The notes beneath the pieces are model-generated. The model was not told where the DNA came from, ran no database searches, and saw only the letters and a program-made list of their open reading frames with translations. This document shows, piece by piece, positions 32,330 through 42,675 of a stretch of DNA of 64,000 nucleotides. Each line of letters opens with the position of its first letter. The stretch's first letter is position 1. Origin of the DNA: Pseudomonas arsenicoxydans (GTDB lineage Bacteria; Pseudomonadota; Gammaproteobacteria; Pseudomonadales; Pseudomonadaceae); contig NZ_RCZE01000013.1 of NCBI RefSeq assembly GCF_006438915.1, positions 124,001 through 188,000 of the forward strand, written 5' to 3'. The translations under genes were made by a program, and so were the position numbers.

Positions 32330-33604
32330 TTATACCGCGACATGGTACGGATTCCGCGGATCATGATTCCAGTCCAGAAACGGCTTGCCCGTGTCCATCG
32401 GCACCATCTCGATGCAGTCCTGCACCGGGCAGGTGATCTGGCACAGATTGCAGCCTATACACTCCTCATCAATCACTGAATACTGATGCGTCCCGTCCGC
32501 CTGCGTCAGGCTGGCAATCGCCTGGTGCGACGTATCCTCGCACGCAATGTGGCAGCGCCCACACCCAATGCACGCTTCCTGATCAATCTTGGCGATCACC
32601 TGATAGTTGATATCGAGGTACTTCCAGTCCGTGGTGTTGCCCACGGCCCGCCCGGAAAATTCCGAAATGCTGGCGTAGCCCTGACTGTCCATCCAGCGTG
32701 ACAAACCGTCTTTCATCTCCTCGACGATCCTGAAACCGTGCAGCATCGCCGCCGTGCACACCTGCACCGAACCGCTGCCTAGCGCAATGAATTCCGCCGC
32801 ATCGCGCCAGCTACCGATACCGCCAATACCGGAGATCGGCAGGCCTTGGGTCTGTGGGTCACGGGCGATTTCGGCAACCATGTTCAGCGCAATCGGCTTC
32901 ACCGCCGAACCGCAATAACCGCCATGGGTGCTTTGGTTGCCCACGGCCGGGTTGGCGACCATGCGCTCGAGGTTGACGCTGGTGATCGAGTTAATGGTGT
33001 TGATCAGCGACACCGCATCCGCACCGCCACGATGAGCCGCGCGGGCGGCGACGCGGATGTCGGTGATGTTCGGTGTGAGCTTGACGATCACCGGCAGCGA
33101 GCAATACGTCTTGCACCAGCGGGTCACCTGTTCGACGTATTCCGGCACCTGGCCGACCGCCGCGCCCATGCCGCGTTCCGGCATGCCATGGGGGCAGCCG
33201 AAATTCAGTTCTATGCCATCGGCGCCGGTGGCTTCCACCAACGGCAGGATGAATTTCCACGACTCTTCGACACAGGGCACCATCAACGACACGATCATCG
33301 CGCGGTCCGGCCAGTCCTTTTTGACCTGGGTGATTTCCCGCAGATTGATCTCCAGCGAGCGGTCGGTGATCAGCTCGATGTTGTTGAAACCCACCACCTC
33401 ACGGTTGGCGCCGAAATGCGCCGAATAGCGCGATGACACGTTGACCGCCGCCGGGTCTTCACCCAGGGTTTTCCAGACCACGCCGCCCCAACCGGCTTCG
33501 AAGGCGCGGACCACGTTGTACGCCTTGTCGGTCGGCGGCGCGGAGGCCAGCCAGAACGGATTGGGGGCTTTGATGCCGGCGAAGACAATCGAGAGATCGG
33601 CCAT
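32330..33604 (-). CDS. preA: NAD-dependent dihydropyrimidine dehydrogenase subunit PreA
   Basis: A 424-residue FMN TIM-barrel of the dihydroorotate dehydrogenase type (GWGGVVWKTLG, ELNFGCPHGMPERGMGAAVG, SGIGGIGSWRDAAEFI). A C-terminal ferredoxin-like domain has two 4Fe-4S motifs (CIGCGRCHIAC and CIGCNLCQITC). It reduces uracil and thymine to the 5,6-dihydro forms with PreT. It starts directly after the preT stop (TAAATG). Confidence 0.93.
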   Translation of the reverse strand: MADLSIVFAGIKAPNPFWLASAPPTDKAYNVVRAFEAGWGGVVWKTLGEDPAAVNVSSRYSAHFGANREVVGFNNIELITDRSLEINLREITQVKKDWPDRAMIVSLMVPCVEESWKFILPLVEATGADGIELNFGCPHGMPERGMGAAVGQVPEYVEQVTRWCKTYCSLPVIVKLTPNITDIRVAARAAHRGGADAVSLINTINSITSVNLERMVANPAVGNQSTHGGYCGSAVKPIALNMVAEIARDPQTQGLPISGIGGIGSWRDAAEFIALGSGSVQVCTAAMLHGFRIVEEMKDGLSRWMDSQGYASISEFSGRAVGNTTDWKYLDINYQVIAKIDQEACIGCGRCHIACEDTSHQAIASLTQADGTHQYSVIDEECIGCNLCQITCPVQDCIEMVPMDTGKPFLDWNHDPRNPYHVAV

Positions 33605-34972
33605 TTACGCAGCCTCCACGTTGAGCATCAGTTGAGCGTTGATCGCCTCGGCGGCGCGTTTGCCGTGTTGTACGGCTTGCACGGTGAGGTCCTGATCGAG
33701 GCTGGTGCAGTCGCCGCCGGCATACACGCCGGGGATGCTGGTGCGCAGTTGTTCGTCCACCTCAATCCGCTCGCCCTGACGCTTGAGCTCGCGGGCCAGC
33801 GGATCGGCGAGGGCGCTGCCATCAAAGGCCTGGCCGATGGCTTTGAAGATAGCGTCAGCGGCCAGTTCGAAAGTTTGCCCGGTGGTTTGCAGGCGACCGT
33901 CCACCAGATGGGTACGGGCGAAGCGCATGCCGCGCACGTTGCCTTGGTCGTCGAGCAGCACTTCTTCCGGTTGTGCCCACGTCAGCAAACGCACCTGATT
34001 GGCCTTGGCGATGTCCTGTTCGTGACCGGTGGCGCCCATGTCTTCCACGCCACGGCGGTACACCAGATTCACATCGCGAGCGCCGAGACGGGCCATTTGC
34101 ACGGCCATGTCGATGGCGGTATTGCCGGCGCCGAGGACGATGCAGTGGTCCGCCAGCGGCAGTTGAGTCAGGTCATCGGCCTGGCGCAGTTCGCGAATGT
34201 ACTCGGTGGCGGCGAGCAGGCCCGGCGCTTCTTCGTGGGCCAGGCCGAGTTGTTTGCTGGCATTCAGGCCGAGGCCGAGGAACACCGCGTCGAATTGTTG
34301 ATGCAAGTCGCTCAGGGTCAGGTTCTCTCCGAGCTTTTGCCCATGACGGAGTTCGATGCCGCCGATTTGCAGGAGGAATTCCAGCTCCTTTTGTGCGTAG
34401 TCGTCTACCAGTTTGTACTTGGCGATCCCGTATTCGTTGAGGCCACCGGCCTTTTCCCTTGCTTCGAAAATCACCACGTCATGGCCGTGCATTGCGCTGC
34501 GATGTGCGCAGGACAAACCGGCCGGGCCGGCACCGACTACGGCGATGCGTTTACCCGTGGTGGCGGCGCGCTGGAAGGGATGTTCACTGAAATGTGCATT
34601 GTCCACCGCATAACGTTGCAGCAAGCCAATCAAGACTGGTGCGCATTCATGGTCGTTGTTGCGCACGCAGGCTTGCTGGCAGAGGATTTCCGTCGGGCAC
34701 ACACGGGCGCAACTGCCACCGAGGATGTTCGCCGAGAGGATTTTCTGCGCGGCACCCTGAACGTTTTCCTGATGGATATTGCGGATGAAGGACGGGATGT
34801 CGATCTCGCTGGGACAGGCGTTCACGCAGGGCGCGTCGTAGCAATACAGGCAACGCGAGGCTTCCAGATGAGCCTGACGGTCGTTGAGCGGCGGCGCCAG
34901 GTCGGTGAAATGGCCGGCGAGGGCGGCGGCATTCTCGTAAGGATGCGGGAGGTGGTTCAGGGTCTTGATCAC
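33605..34972 (-). CDS. preT: NAD-dependent dihydropyrimidine dehydrogenase subunit PreT
   Basis: A 455-residue flavoprotein. Its N-terminal iron-sulfur domain (CLYCYDAPCVNACP and CARVCPTEILCQQACV) is followed by FAD (VVGAGPAGLSCAH) and NADH (VLGAGNTAIDMAVQMARLGA) binding folds. It feeds electrons from NADH to PreA. The GTG at 34972 with GAGG upstream gives the family length; the longer frame runs into a REP element. Confidence 0.92.
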   Translation of the reverse strand: MIKTLNHLPHPYENAAALAGHFTDLAPPLNDRQAHLEASRCLYCYDAPCVNACPSEIDIPSFIRNIHQENVQGAAQKILSANILGGSCARVCPTEILCQQACVRNNDHECAPVLIGLLQRYAVDNAHFSEHPFQRAATTGKRIAVVGAGPAGLSCAHRSAMHGHDVVIFEAREKAGGLNEYGIAKYKLVDDYAQKELEFLLQIGGIELRHGQKLGENLTLSDLHQQFDAVFLGLGLNASKQLGLAHEEAPGLLAATEYIRELRQADDLTQLPLADHCIVLGAGNTAIDMAVQMARLGARDVNLVYRRGVEDMGATGHEQDIAKANQVRLLTWAQPEEVLLDDQGNVRGMRFARTHLVDGRLQTTGQTFELAADAIFKAIGQAFDGSALADPLARELKRQGERIEVDEQLRTSIPGVYAGGDCTSLDQDLTVQAVQHGKRAAEAINAQLMLNVEAA

Positions 34973-35042
34973 GGTTTCAGCCTCACGGTGATGGAGGTGC
35001 TGCCTCTGTCGGGCATTGGTTTTTGTGTTGCCTGTTCTGGCC

Positions 35043-35109
35043 CCTTCGCGAGCAAGCCCGCTCCCACAGGGTATGCATTCCAAATGTGGGAGCGGGCTTG
35101 CTCGCGAAG
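35043..35109. repeat. REP-type inverted repeat (TTCGCGAGCAAGCCCGCTCC family)
   Basis: A short copy with an 18-bp loop lying between the dihydropyrimidinase and preT genes of the same operon. Confidence 0.8.
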
Positions 35110-35125
35110 GCCGAAGGCCTCGATC

Positions 35126-36565
<1,440 letters not shown>

Positions 36566-37107
36566 TCCGAGTTCCTCGCAGGCAATGACCGGCTTATGCC
36601 GGTTCTAGGTGTTTTATATAAAACCGTCGCCAACAGGTGTATTCCTGTCAACGCTGTCAGGAATTGAAGCTAGTCTGAGTTTATGAAATCAGCAAGAATA
36701 TTTTTTATATGCTTATTACTGATTTAAGTGTCTGATTAATAACGATTAAAAACATAAATCACCAAAATGGTGAGGCTCCTCACCATTTTGACGCACTTGA
36801 CAGGTTCCAAAAATAGACGAGATTTTCTATGTGAAATCAGCCGCTTGAGGATGGTCTATGGTTGATGCGCAACGTTTCAAAAAAGTTTGATGCACCAGTT
36901 TGAGTCCTGTCGGTTCGGACAACTTGCCTGGCCTTTAGCCTGAGTGAACAGGCAAACCGTCCAGAACCTGCCGGATATATCAATAAAAACAGTTGGTTGT
37001 AACGTTTTATGGAACTGCCCGATGCGTAATCGAGGTGCCCGGCACGTTTATTGATGGCCCCGGCAGCTTGATGAGCAAAAAATAATTCAAAGAACAGTGG
37101 AGCGGCC
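36566..37107. promoter_or_regulatory. 542-bp divergent control region of the pyrimidine catabolic genes
   Basis: No plausible gene is present. The region is markedly AT-rich in 36670-36770. It contains palindromes ACCGGCTTATGCCGGT (36588-36603) and GTTTTATATAAAAC (36611-36624), the perfect inverted repeat at 36763-36790, and a weak sigma-54-like motif (37039-37055). The size and number of dyads suggest that several regulators act here. Confidence 0.5.
36763..36790. promoter_or_regulatory. Perfect 13-bp inverted repeat, candidate operator
   Basis: Arm CAAAATGGTGAGG (36763-36775), loop CT, arm CCTCACCATTTTG (36778-36790). No T-tract follows, so it is not a typical terminator. It lies 198 bp before hydA and 318 bp before the NCS1 gene. 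A TetR dimer or pair of dimers could use it. Confidence 0.5.
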
Positions 37108-38592
37108 ATGCAACAGATCAGATCGCAAGTGACCGAACGCAACGGCTTGTATGAACTCGAAGCCGGCAGCGACGTCCTCGACAGCCCCCGTTACAACCAC
37201 GACATGGCACCGACCAAGCTGCATGAACGAACCTGGAACAAATGGCACATCACCGCGCTGTGGATCGGCATGGCGATTTGCGTGCCGACCTACACCCTGG
37301 GCGGCGTGCTCACAGCGTACTTCGGGCTGACCGTGGGTGAGGCGCTGCTGGCGATCCTGTTTGCCAACATCATCGTGCTGATCCCCCTGACACTGAACGC
37401 TTTCGCCGGCACCAAGTACGGCATTCCGTTTCCGGTATTGCTGCGATCGAGCTTCGGCATTCTCGGTTCCAACATCCCTTGTCTGATCCGCGCCCTGGTG
37501 GCGTGCGGCTGGTTCGGCATTCAAACGATGTTCGGCGGGCTGGCCATTCACCTGTTCCTGGGCTCGGTGTTCGAGGGCTGGAAGTCGTTGGGTGGCACCG
37601 GCGAAGTCATCGGCTTCATGGTGTTCTGGGCGCTGAACCTGTGGGTGGTGATTCGTGGCGCCGAGTCGATCAAATGGCTGGAAACCCTGTCCGCGCCGCT
37701 GTTGATATTGGTCGGTGCAGGCCTGCTGGTGTGGGCGCTGCCAAATGTATCGATGACCGAATTGCTGGCGATCCCGGCCAAGCGTCCTGAGGGCGCAAGC
37801 GTGGCGGGTTACTTCGCCGCCGGCCTGACGGCGATGGTCGGTTTCTGGGCCACCTTGTCGTTGAACATTCCCGACTTCAGCCGTTACGCCAAAAGTCAGA
37901 AAGACCAGATCATCGGGCAAATTATCGGCCTGCCGCTGACCATGTTCCTGTTCGCGTCGCTGGGCGTGGTCATGACCGCGGCTTCGGTAAAACTGGTAGG
38001 CGTGACGGTTTCCGATCCTGTGACGCTGATCGGGCATATCCAGAGCCCGGTCTGGGTCGCGTTGGCCATGGCGCTGATCATCATCGCCACGCTGTCCACC
38101 AACACTGCGGCCAACATCGTGTCGCCGACCAACGATTTCCAGAACGTCGCGCCCAAGTTGATCAACCGTACCAAAGCGGTGTTGCTCACCGGGGTGGTGG
38201 GGTTGTTGCTGATGGCGCATGAATTGCTGAAAAAACTCGGGCTGATCGTCTCGGACCTGAGCCTGGAAACGGTCTATTCGAACTGGCTGCTGGGGTATTC
38301 CAGCCTGCTCGGGCCGATTGCCGGGATCATGGTGGTGGACTATTTCCTGATCAAGAAGCAGCAACTGGATCTGGCCGGGCTCTATCGCGATGACGTGTAT
38401 CCGGCGTGGAACTGGTTCGGCTTTATCGCGTTCGGTGTGCCGGTAGCGTTGACCCTGCTGTCGCTAGGCAGCGACGCGTTCAGCTGGTTCTATAGCTACG
38501 GCTGGTTTACCGGCTCGGCGTTGGGCGGGGTGATTTATTACGGGCTGTGCTCGTTGCGGCCTAGTCCATCCGTCGCGAAATCTGCGGTGTGA
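37108..38592 (+). CDS. NCS1-family nucleobase permease (uracil/thymine or allied)
   Basis: A 494-residue transporter with 12 hydrophobic segments and NCS1 signatures (WNKWHITALWIGMAICVPTY, SSFGILGSNIPCLIRALVACG, STNTAANIVSPTNDF). It opens the plus-strand half of the pyrimidine cluster, with beta-ureidopropionase next, so uracil, thymine or dihydropyrimidine uptake is likely. AGTGGAG precedes the ATG. Confidence 0.88.
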   Translation: MQQIRSQVTERNGLYELEAGSDVLDSPRYNHDMAPTKLHERTWNKWHITALWIGMAICVPTYTLGGVLTAYFGLTVGEALLAILFANIIVLIPLTLNAFAGTKYGIPFPVLLRSSFGILGSNIPCLIRALVACGWFGIQTMFGGLAIHLFLGSVFEGWKSLGGTGEVIGFMVFWALNLWVVIRGAESIKWLETLSAPLLILVGAGLLVWALPNVSMTELLAIPAKRPEGASVAGYFAAGLTAMVGFWATLSLNIPDFSRYAKSQKDQIIGQIIGLPLTMFLFASLGVVMTAASVKLVGVTVSDPVTLIGHIQSPVWVALAMALIIIATLSTNTAANIVSPTNDFQNVAPKLINRTKAVLLTGVVGLLLMAHELLKKLGLIVSDLSLETVYSNWLLGYSSLLGPIAGIMVVDYFLIKKQQLDLAGLYRDDVYPAWNWFGFIAFGVPVALTLLSLGSDAFSWFYSYGWFTGSALGGVIYYGLCSLRPSPSVAKSAV

Positions 38593-38597
38593 AGGAT

Positions 38598-38703
38598 GAT
38601 CGTTCCCACGCTCTGCGTGAGAATGCAACTCGGGACGCTCTGCGTCCCAAATCGGACGCGGAGCGTCCATGGATGAATTCCCACGCGGAGCGTGGGAACA
38701 ATC
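38598..38703. repeat. Extragenic palindromic repeat, GATCGTTCCCACGC family, copy 2
   Basis: The same design as 753-864, with four ordered arms (GATCGTTCCCACGCTCTGCG, GGGACGCTCTGCGTCCC, GGACGCGGAGCGTCC and CCCACGCGGAGCGTGGGAAC). It fills most of the permease-hydrolase gap. Confidence 0.8.
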
Positions 38704-38727
38704 AGTAGAAAGCCTGAGGAGATCACC

Positions 38728-40011
38728 ATGAACGCAGCCGTAGACGTTCTGCAATCCACCCATCAGCACATCAACCGCGACCGCCTGTGGCAATCGCTCA
38801 TGGAGCTCGCCAAACTCGGCGCCACGGTCAAGGGCGGTGTCTGTCGCCTGGCCCTGACGGACCTCGACCGTCAGGCCCGCGACATCTTCGTCAACTGGTG
38901 TGAAGAGGCCGGTTGCACCGTCAGCATCGACGCCGTCGGCAACATCTTCGCCCGCCGTCCGGGGCGTAATCCGAGCCTGCCACCGGTGATGACCGGCAGC
39001 CACATCGACACCCAGCCCACCGGCGGCAAGTTCGATGGCTGCTTTGGCGTGCTGGCCGGCGTCGAAGTGCTGCGCACCCTCAACGATCTGAACATCGAAA
39101 CCGAAGCGCCGCTGGAAGTGGTGGTCTGGACCAACGAAGAAGGCTCGCGCTTCGCCCCGTGCATGATGGGCTCCGGGGTCTTCGCCGAAAAATTCACCCT
39201 CGAGGAAACCCTCGCCAAGGTCGACGCCGAAGGCATCACCGTGGGCCAGGCACTCAACGCCATCGGCTACGCCGGTCCACGTCAGGTCAGCGGCCATGCG
39301 GTCGGTGCGTATTTTGAAGCGCACATTGAGCAAGGCCCGATCCTCGAAGACGAACACAAAACCATCGGCGTGGTGATGGGCGCGCTCGGCCAGAAGTGGT
39401 TCGATCTCAAACTGCGCGGCGTCGAAGCCCACGCCGGCCCGACCCCGATGCACCTGCGCAAGGACGCCCTGGTCGGCGCCGCTGTGATCGTCGGTGCGGT
39501 CAACAGTGCCGCGCTCGGTCATCAACCCCACGCCTGCGGCACCGTCGGTTGCCTGCAAGCCTACCCCGGCTCACGCAACGTCATTCCCGGCGAAGTGCGC
39601 ATGACCCTCGACTTCCGCCATCTGGAACCGGCACGCCTGGACTCGATGATCGCCGAAGTCCGCCACGTCATCGAAACCACCTGCGATGAACACGGCCTGA
39701 CCTTCGAACTCACCCCGACCGCAGACTTCCCGCCGCTGTACTTCGACCCAGGTTGCGTCGATGCGGTACGCAACGCCGCCCAAGGCCTGGGCTTGTCGCA
39801 CATGGACATCGTCAGCGGAGCAGGGCACGACGCAATCTTCCTCGCCGAACTCGGTCCGGCAGGGATGATCTTTGTGCCGTGCGAAGGCGGCATCAGCCAC
39901 AACGAAATCGAAAACGCCGCACCGGATGATTTGGCAGCCGGGTGTGCGGTGTTGTTGCGGGCGATGCTGGCGGCGTCGGCGGCGATTGCCAGCGGGGAGC
40001 TGGCAGCCTGA
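38728..40011 (+). CDS. pydC: N-carbamoyl-beta-alanine amidohydrolase (beta-ureidopropionase)
   Basis: A 427-residue M20-family zinc amidohydrolase. Metal and active-site motifs are TGSHIDTQPTGGKFDG, WTNEEGSRFAPCMMGS and EAHIEQGPILED, with GAGHDAIF and GGISHNE near the end. It performs the third step of reductive pyrimidine breakdown, releasing beta-alanine, ammonia and CO2. TGAGGAG precedes the ATG at 38728. Confidence 0.9.
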   Translation: MNAAVDVLQSTHQHINRDRLWQSLMELAKLGATVKGGVCRLALTDLDRQARDIFVNWCEEAGCTVSIDAVGNIFARRPGRNPSLPPVMTGSHIDTQPTGGKFDGCFGVLAGVEVLRTLNDLNIETEAPLEVVVWTNEEGSRFAPCMMGSGVFAEKFTLEETLAKVDAEGITVGQALNAIGYAGPRQVSGHAVGAYFEAHIEQGPILEDEHKTIGVVMGALGQKWFDLKLRGVEAHAGPTPMHLRKDALVGAAVIVGAVNSAALGHQPHACGTVGCLQAYPGSRNVIPGEVRMTLDFRHLEPARLDSMIAEVRHVIETTCDEHGLTFELTPTADFPPLYFDPGCVDAVRNAAQGLGLSHMDIVSGAGHDAIFLAELGPAGMIFVPCEGGISHNEIENAAPDDLAAGCAVLLRAMLAASAAIASGELAA

Positions 40012-40047
40012 GAGAGACTCGACGTGCGCTGAACCTGTCCGCGCACG

Positions 40048-41202
40048 TCACACCCCCACGCCTGCCTGTTGGTGCGCCAACGCCTGCGACACCAACAAAT
40101 CCACCGAATGAATCGGCCTGCTCCGATGTTTCAACATCCCGCCATTGCGCTGGTTCAACACCGCCGCCATCTCCGCCAACATCGACAACGCCACGCTTTC
40201 CGGCGCATCACCGCCCAAGTCCAGGCCCATCGGGTAGTGCAGCGCCGGGGAGCTTAGGCCGATGTCGGCCAGCAAGCGTTCTGTGCGCTCCTTTGGCCCG
40301 AGCTGGCCGAGGTAGGCGGGGGCCCCGTGCAGTAATTGCCCGAGCCAATGTCGATCTTGCCGATAACTGTGAGTCATCACGGCGACGGCGGCGTCGTTGA
40401 TCAGCGGCTGTAGATCGAATGGGTTGTCGAGGTTGGCGAAGATCACCGCATCTGCCTGTGGGAAGCGTTCGGGGCGGGCGTAGTGGCTGCGGCTGTCGAC
40501 GACGCTGACGTGCCAGTTCAGCAATTTGGCCATGCGCACCAACGGCTGGGCGTCGTGGCCGGCGCCGAAGATCACCAGTCGTGGCGGCGGGGCGACGTAT
40601 TCGAAGAACACTTCGACTTCGCCACGGGCATCGGTGTAGAGGCGCAGTGATGATTTTTTCTCGCGCAGGGTCTTGTGCAGATCCTCGCGAATGGCGCTGT
40701 TCAGCGGCGGGTTGCGCAGGCCACCGTCGGTGTCTGACAGCACGCGATCACCGACCCGCGCCGAGGCGTTGCGCGAGGTGGCGATGACCGTTGCCATCGC
40801 AGCGGGTTGCTGGCTGTCGCGCACCCGGTGCAGCAGGTCGATGGCCGGTGACGGGGTTTTCGCGCGCAGGCGTTCGAGCATCACGAACACCGTGCCGTTG
40901 CAGCCGAGGCCGAAGGTCAGCGAGCTGTGTTCGTCGTCTTCGTCCTCGGTGGCGCCGGTGCTGTAGCGTCGTACCACCGGCTCGCCGGAGTCGGTGAGCC
41001 ACCAGGCTTTTTTCGCCAGGTCCTGTTCCAGGCAACCGCCGCTGACGGTGCCGACGGTGCGGCCATGCAGCGGGATCAGCATGCGTGCGCCAGGCCGGCG
41101 GTAGGCCGAACCTTCGACCTTGACCACGGTGGCGAGGATGGTTTCTTCGCCGTCGTCGGCGGCGGTTTTTATGGCGTGCAGAAGGTCATTAAGGCCGGAC
41201 AT
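40048..41202 (-). CDS. xdhC: XdhC/CoxI-family molybdenum-cofactor insertion protein
   Basis: A 384-residue XdhC-type protein. The N-terminal XdhC/CoxI domain has GSAYRRPGARML and GTVSGGCLEQDL. The C-terminal Rossmann domain has LVIFGAGHDAQPLV and VAVMTHSYRQD. XdhC binds and sulfurates the molybdenum cofactor for xanthine-oxidase-family enzymes. The only such enzyme here is the IorAB-type hydroxylase at 50546-53214, ten kilobases away in the same functional block. It is last in a minus-strand series and convergent with pydC. Confidence 0.85.
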   Translation of the reverse strand: MSGLNDLLHAIKTAADDGEETILATVVKVEGSAYRRPGARMLIPLHGRTVGTVSGGCLEQDLAKKAWWLTDSGEPVVRRYSTGATEDEDDEHSSLTFGLGCNGTVFVMLERLRAKTPSPAIDLLHRVRDSQQPAAMATVIATSRNASARVGDRVLSDTDGGLRNPPLNSAIREDLHKTLREKKSSLRLYTDARGEVEVFFEYVAPPPRLVIFGAGHDAQPLVRMAKLLNWHVSVVDSRSHYARPERFPQADAVIFANLDNPFDLQPLINDAAVAVMTHSYRQDRHWLGQLLHGAPAYLGQLGPKERTERLLADIGLSSPALHYPMGLDLGGDAPESVALSMLAEMAAVLNQRNGGMLKHRSRPIHSVDLLVSQALAHQQAGVGV

Positions 41203-41274
41203 GCAATCTCATCCCGAAAAGGCTGGTGATCCCTGAGGGCGTTTGCTCCCACAGGGGGTTTGGGTGAGGGGCGG

Positions 41275-42663
41275 TCAGTCGACATCCTGTTGCATCAACT
41301 GCCGCACCCCGTCCCACGCTTCGGCCCGCATCTGCTGCACATCCAGCCCCGGTATTTCGCCGTTATCGACCACCACCCGCCCGCCGACCAGGCTGTAACG
41401 CACGGCAATCGGCTCACCCGCCACCACCGGTGCCACGGCGATGTCGTGGAAGCCAAAAAACCGTGGATGGTCCAGGCCATAGATCACCAGATCCGCGGCT
41501 TGCCCGACTTCCAGTGTGCCGACGGCGCCGAGACCGAGCACCTGCGCGCCACCTGCCGTGCCCCAATGAATGACCTCTTCAGCGGTGGTCGCCGAAGCGC
41601 CTTGTTCCGCGCGATGGATCAGCCACGCCGTATTGGCTTCACCGACCATGCTTCCGGATTCATTGGAGGCCACACCGTCGACGCCGAGGGAAATCGGTAC
41701 GCCGGCCTCGACCATTTGCGGCACCGGTGCCACGCCGCTGCCCAAGCGTGCATTGCTGACTGGACAGTGGGAAATGCCGGTGCCGGTTTGCGCGAGCATG
41801 CGGATTTCCCCCGGTTGCAAGTGCACCGCATGGGCGAACCAGACGTCGGGGCCGAGCCATTCGTGTTCGGCGACAAACTCCACCGGCAGGCAGTTGTACT
41901 TCTCGCGGCAGAAATTGACGTAGTTCTGCGTTTCGGAGAGGTGCGTGTGCAGGCGCAAGCCGAGGCCGCGCGCCGTGTGGGCGAGTTCGCGCAGGAGCGT
42001 CGGTGGCAGCGAAAAAGTCGGCGTGGTCGGTGCGACCACGACCCGGCGCAGCGCATCCGGGGTGTCCTGGTGATAGCGCGATTTGAGCCGCTCGATGTCA
42101 CCGACCATCTGGTCCAGCGTCTCCGGTTGCAGCGCGGTTTTCGAGAAGCCCGGGTGCGCGCTGGCCGACTCCAGCGCACCACCGCGGCAGAGCACGAAAC
42201 GCATGCCGAATTCATCGGCCGTGTCGAACAGTTGGTCACCGCTCTCGGTGCTGCCGTGGGCGTGATAGAGGTAATGGTGATCGGCGCAGGTGGTGACACC
42301 CGACAGCAGTAACTCGGCCATCCCCAGCCGCGCGGCGATCCGCGTCAATTGCGGGGTAAAGCGGTTGAGGCGCGGGTAAGGCACGCTCGCGAGCCAACCT
42401 TGAAGGTCCTGATTCAAACCCTCGGGCACGGCTTTGAGGAGGTTCTGAAACAGGTGATGGTGGGTGTTGATCCAGCCCGGATAGACCAGCGAATTGCGCG
42501 CATCAATCACGCGCTCACCGGGTTGCGCGACGAGCCCTGCAGCCATTTCAGCAATGCGCCCGTTGACGATGCGAATGTCCACAGCGCCGGCCCGGGCACG
42601 CGGGCCACGCAGGCCGGTCATCACCGCGACTGGATGTTTGATCAGGATGTTTTGAAGTGTCAT
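41275..42663 (-). CDS. Cog0402 zinc deaminase, isoxanthopterin deaminase-like (alternative: 8-oxoguanine deaminase)
   Basis: A 462-residue amidohydrolase-superfamily deaminase. Metal ligands are in NTHHHLFQNLL (HxH), HTHLSETQ, AHAVHL and the Asp in GVDGVASNE. The family deaminates guanine-like rings; the usual automatic name is 8-oxoguanine deaminase. Several segments (VIHWGTAGGAQVLGL, LDHPRFFGFHD, RFVLCRGGALES, VVVAPTTPTF) agree better with my memory of the marine isoxanthopterin/pterin-6-carboxylate deaminase of known structure than with P. aeruginosa Pa0142. Alignment to both would decide. It starts 12 bp after the NCS2 permease gene, so uptake and deamination are coupled. Confidence 0.75.
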   Translation of the reverse strand: MTLQNILIKHPVAVMTGLRGPRARAGAVDIRIVNGRIAEMAAGLVAQPGERVIDARNSLVYPGWINTHHHLFQNLLKAVPEGLNQDLQGWLASVPYPRLNRFTPQLTRIAARLGMAELLLSGVTTCADHHYLYHAHGSTESGDQLFDTADEFGMRFVLCRGGALESASAHPGFSKTALQPETLDQMVGDIERLKSRYHQDTPDALRRVVVAPTTPTFSLPPTLLRELAHTARGLGLRLHTHLSETQNYVNFCREKYNCLPVEFVAEHEWLGPDVWFAHAVHLQPGEIRMLAQTGTGISHCPVSNARLGSGVAPVPQMVEAGVPISLGVDGVASNESGSMVGEANTAWLIHRAEQGASATTAEEVIHWGTAGGAQVLGLGAVGTLEVGQAADLVIYGLDHPRFFGFHDIAVAPVVAGEPIAVRYSLVGGRVVVDNGEIPGLDVQQMRAEAWDGVRQLMQQDVD

Positions 42664-42675
42664 GGACGGCTCCCG

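Noticed and set aside
37039..37055. Sigma-54 promoter (CCGGCACGTTTATTGAT) before the NCS1 permease
   Set aside because: The -24 element is close to consensus, but the -12 element reads TTGA where GC is needed. It is too weak to annotate.
36842..37142. 101-codon minus-strand frame in the pyrimidine control region
   Set aside because: No ribosome site, low-complexity composition and overlap with the permease start; it looks random.
41275..42663. Plain annotation as 8-oxoguanine deaminase with the block as ordinary purine salvage
   Set aside because: UbiD, UbiX and the amidohydrolase pair have no role in 8-oxoguanine breakdown, and several sequence segments fit isoxanthopterin deaminase better. 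It is kept as the alternative, not the main call.
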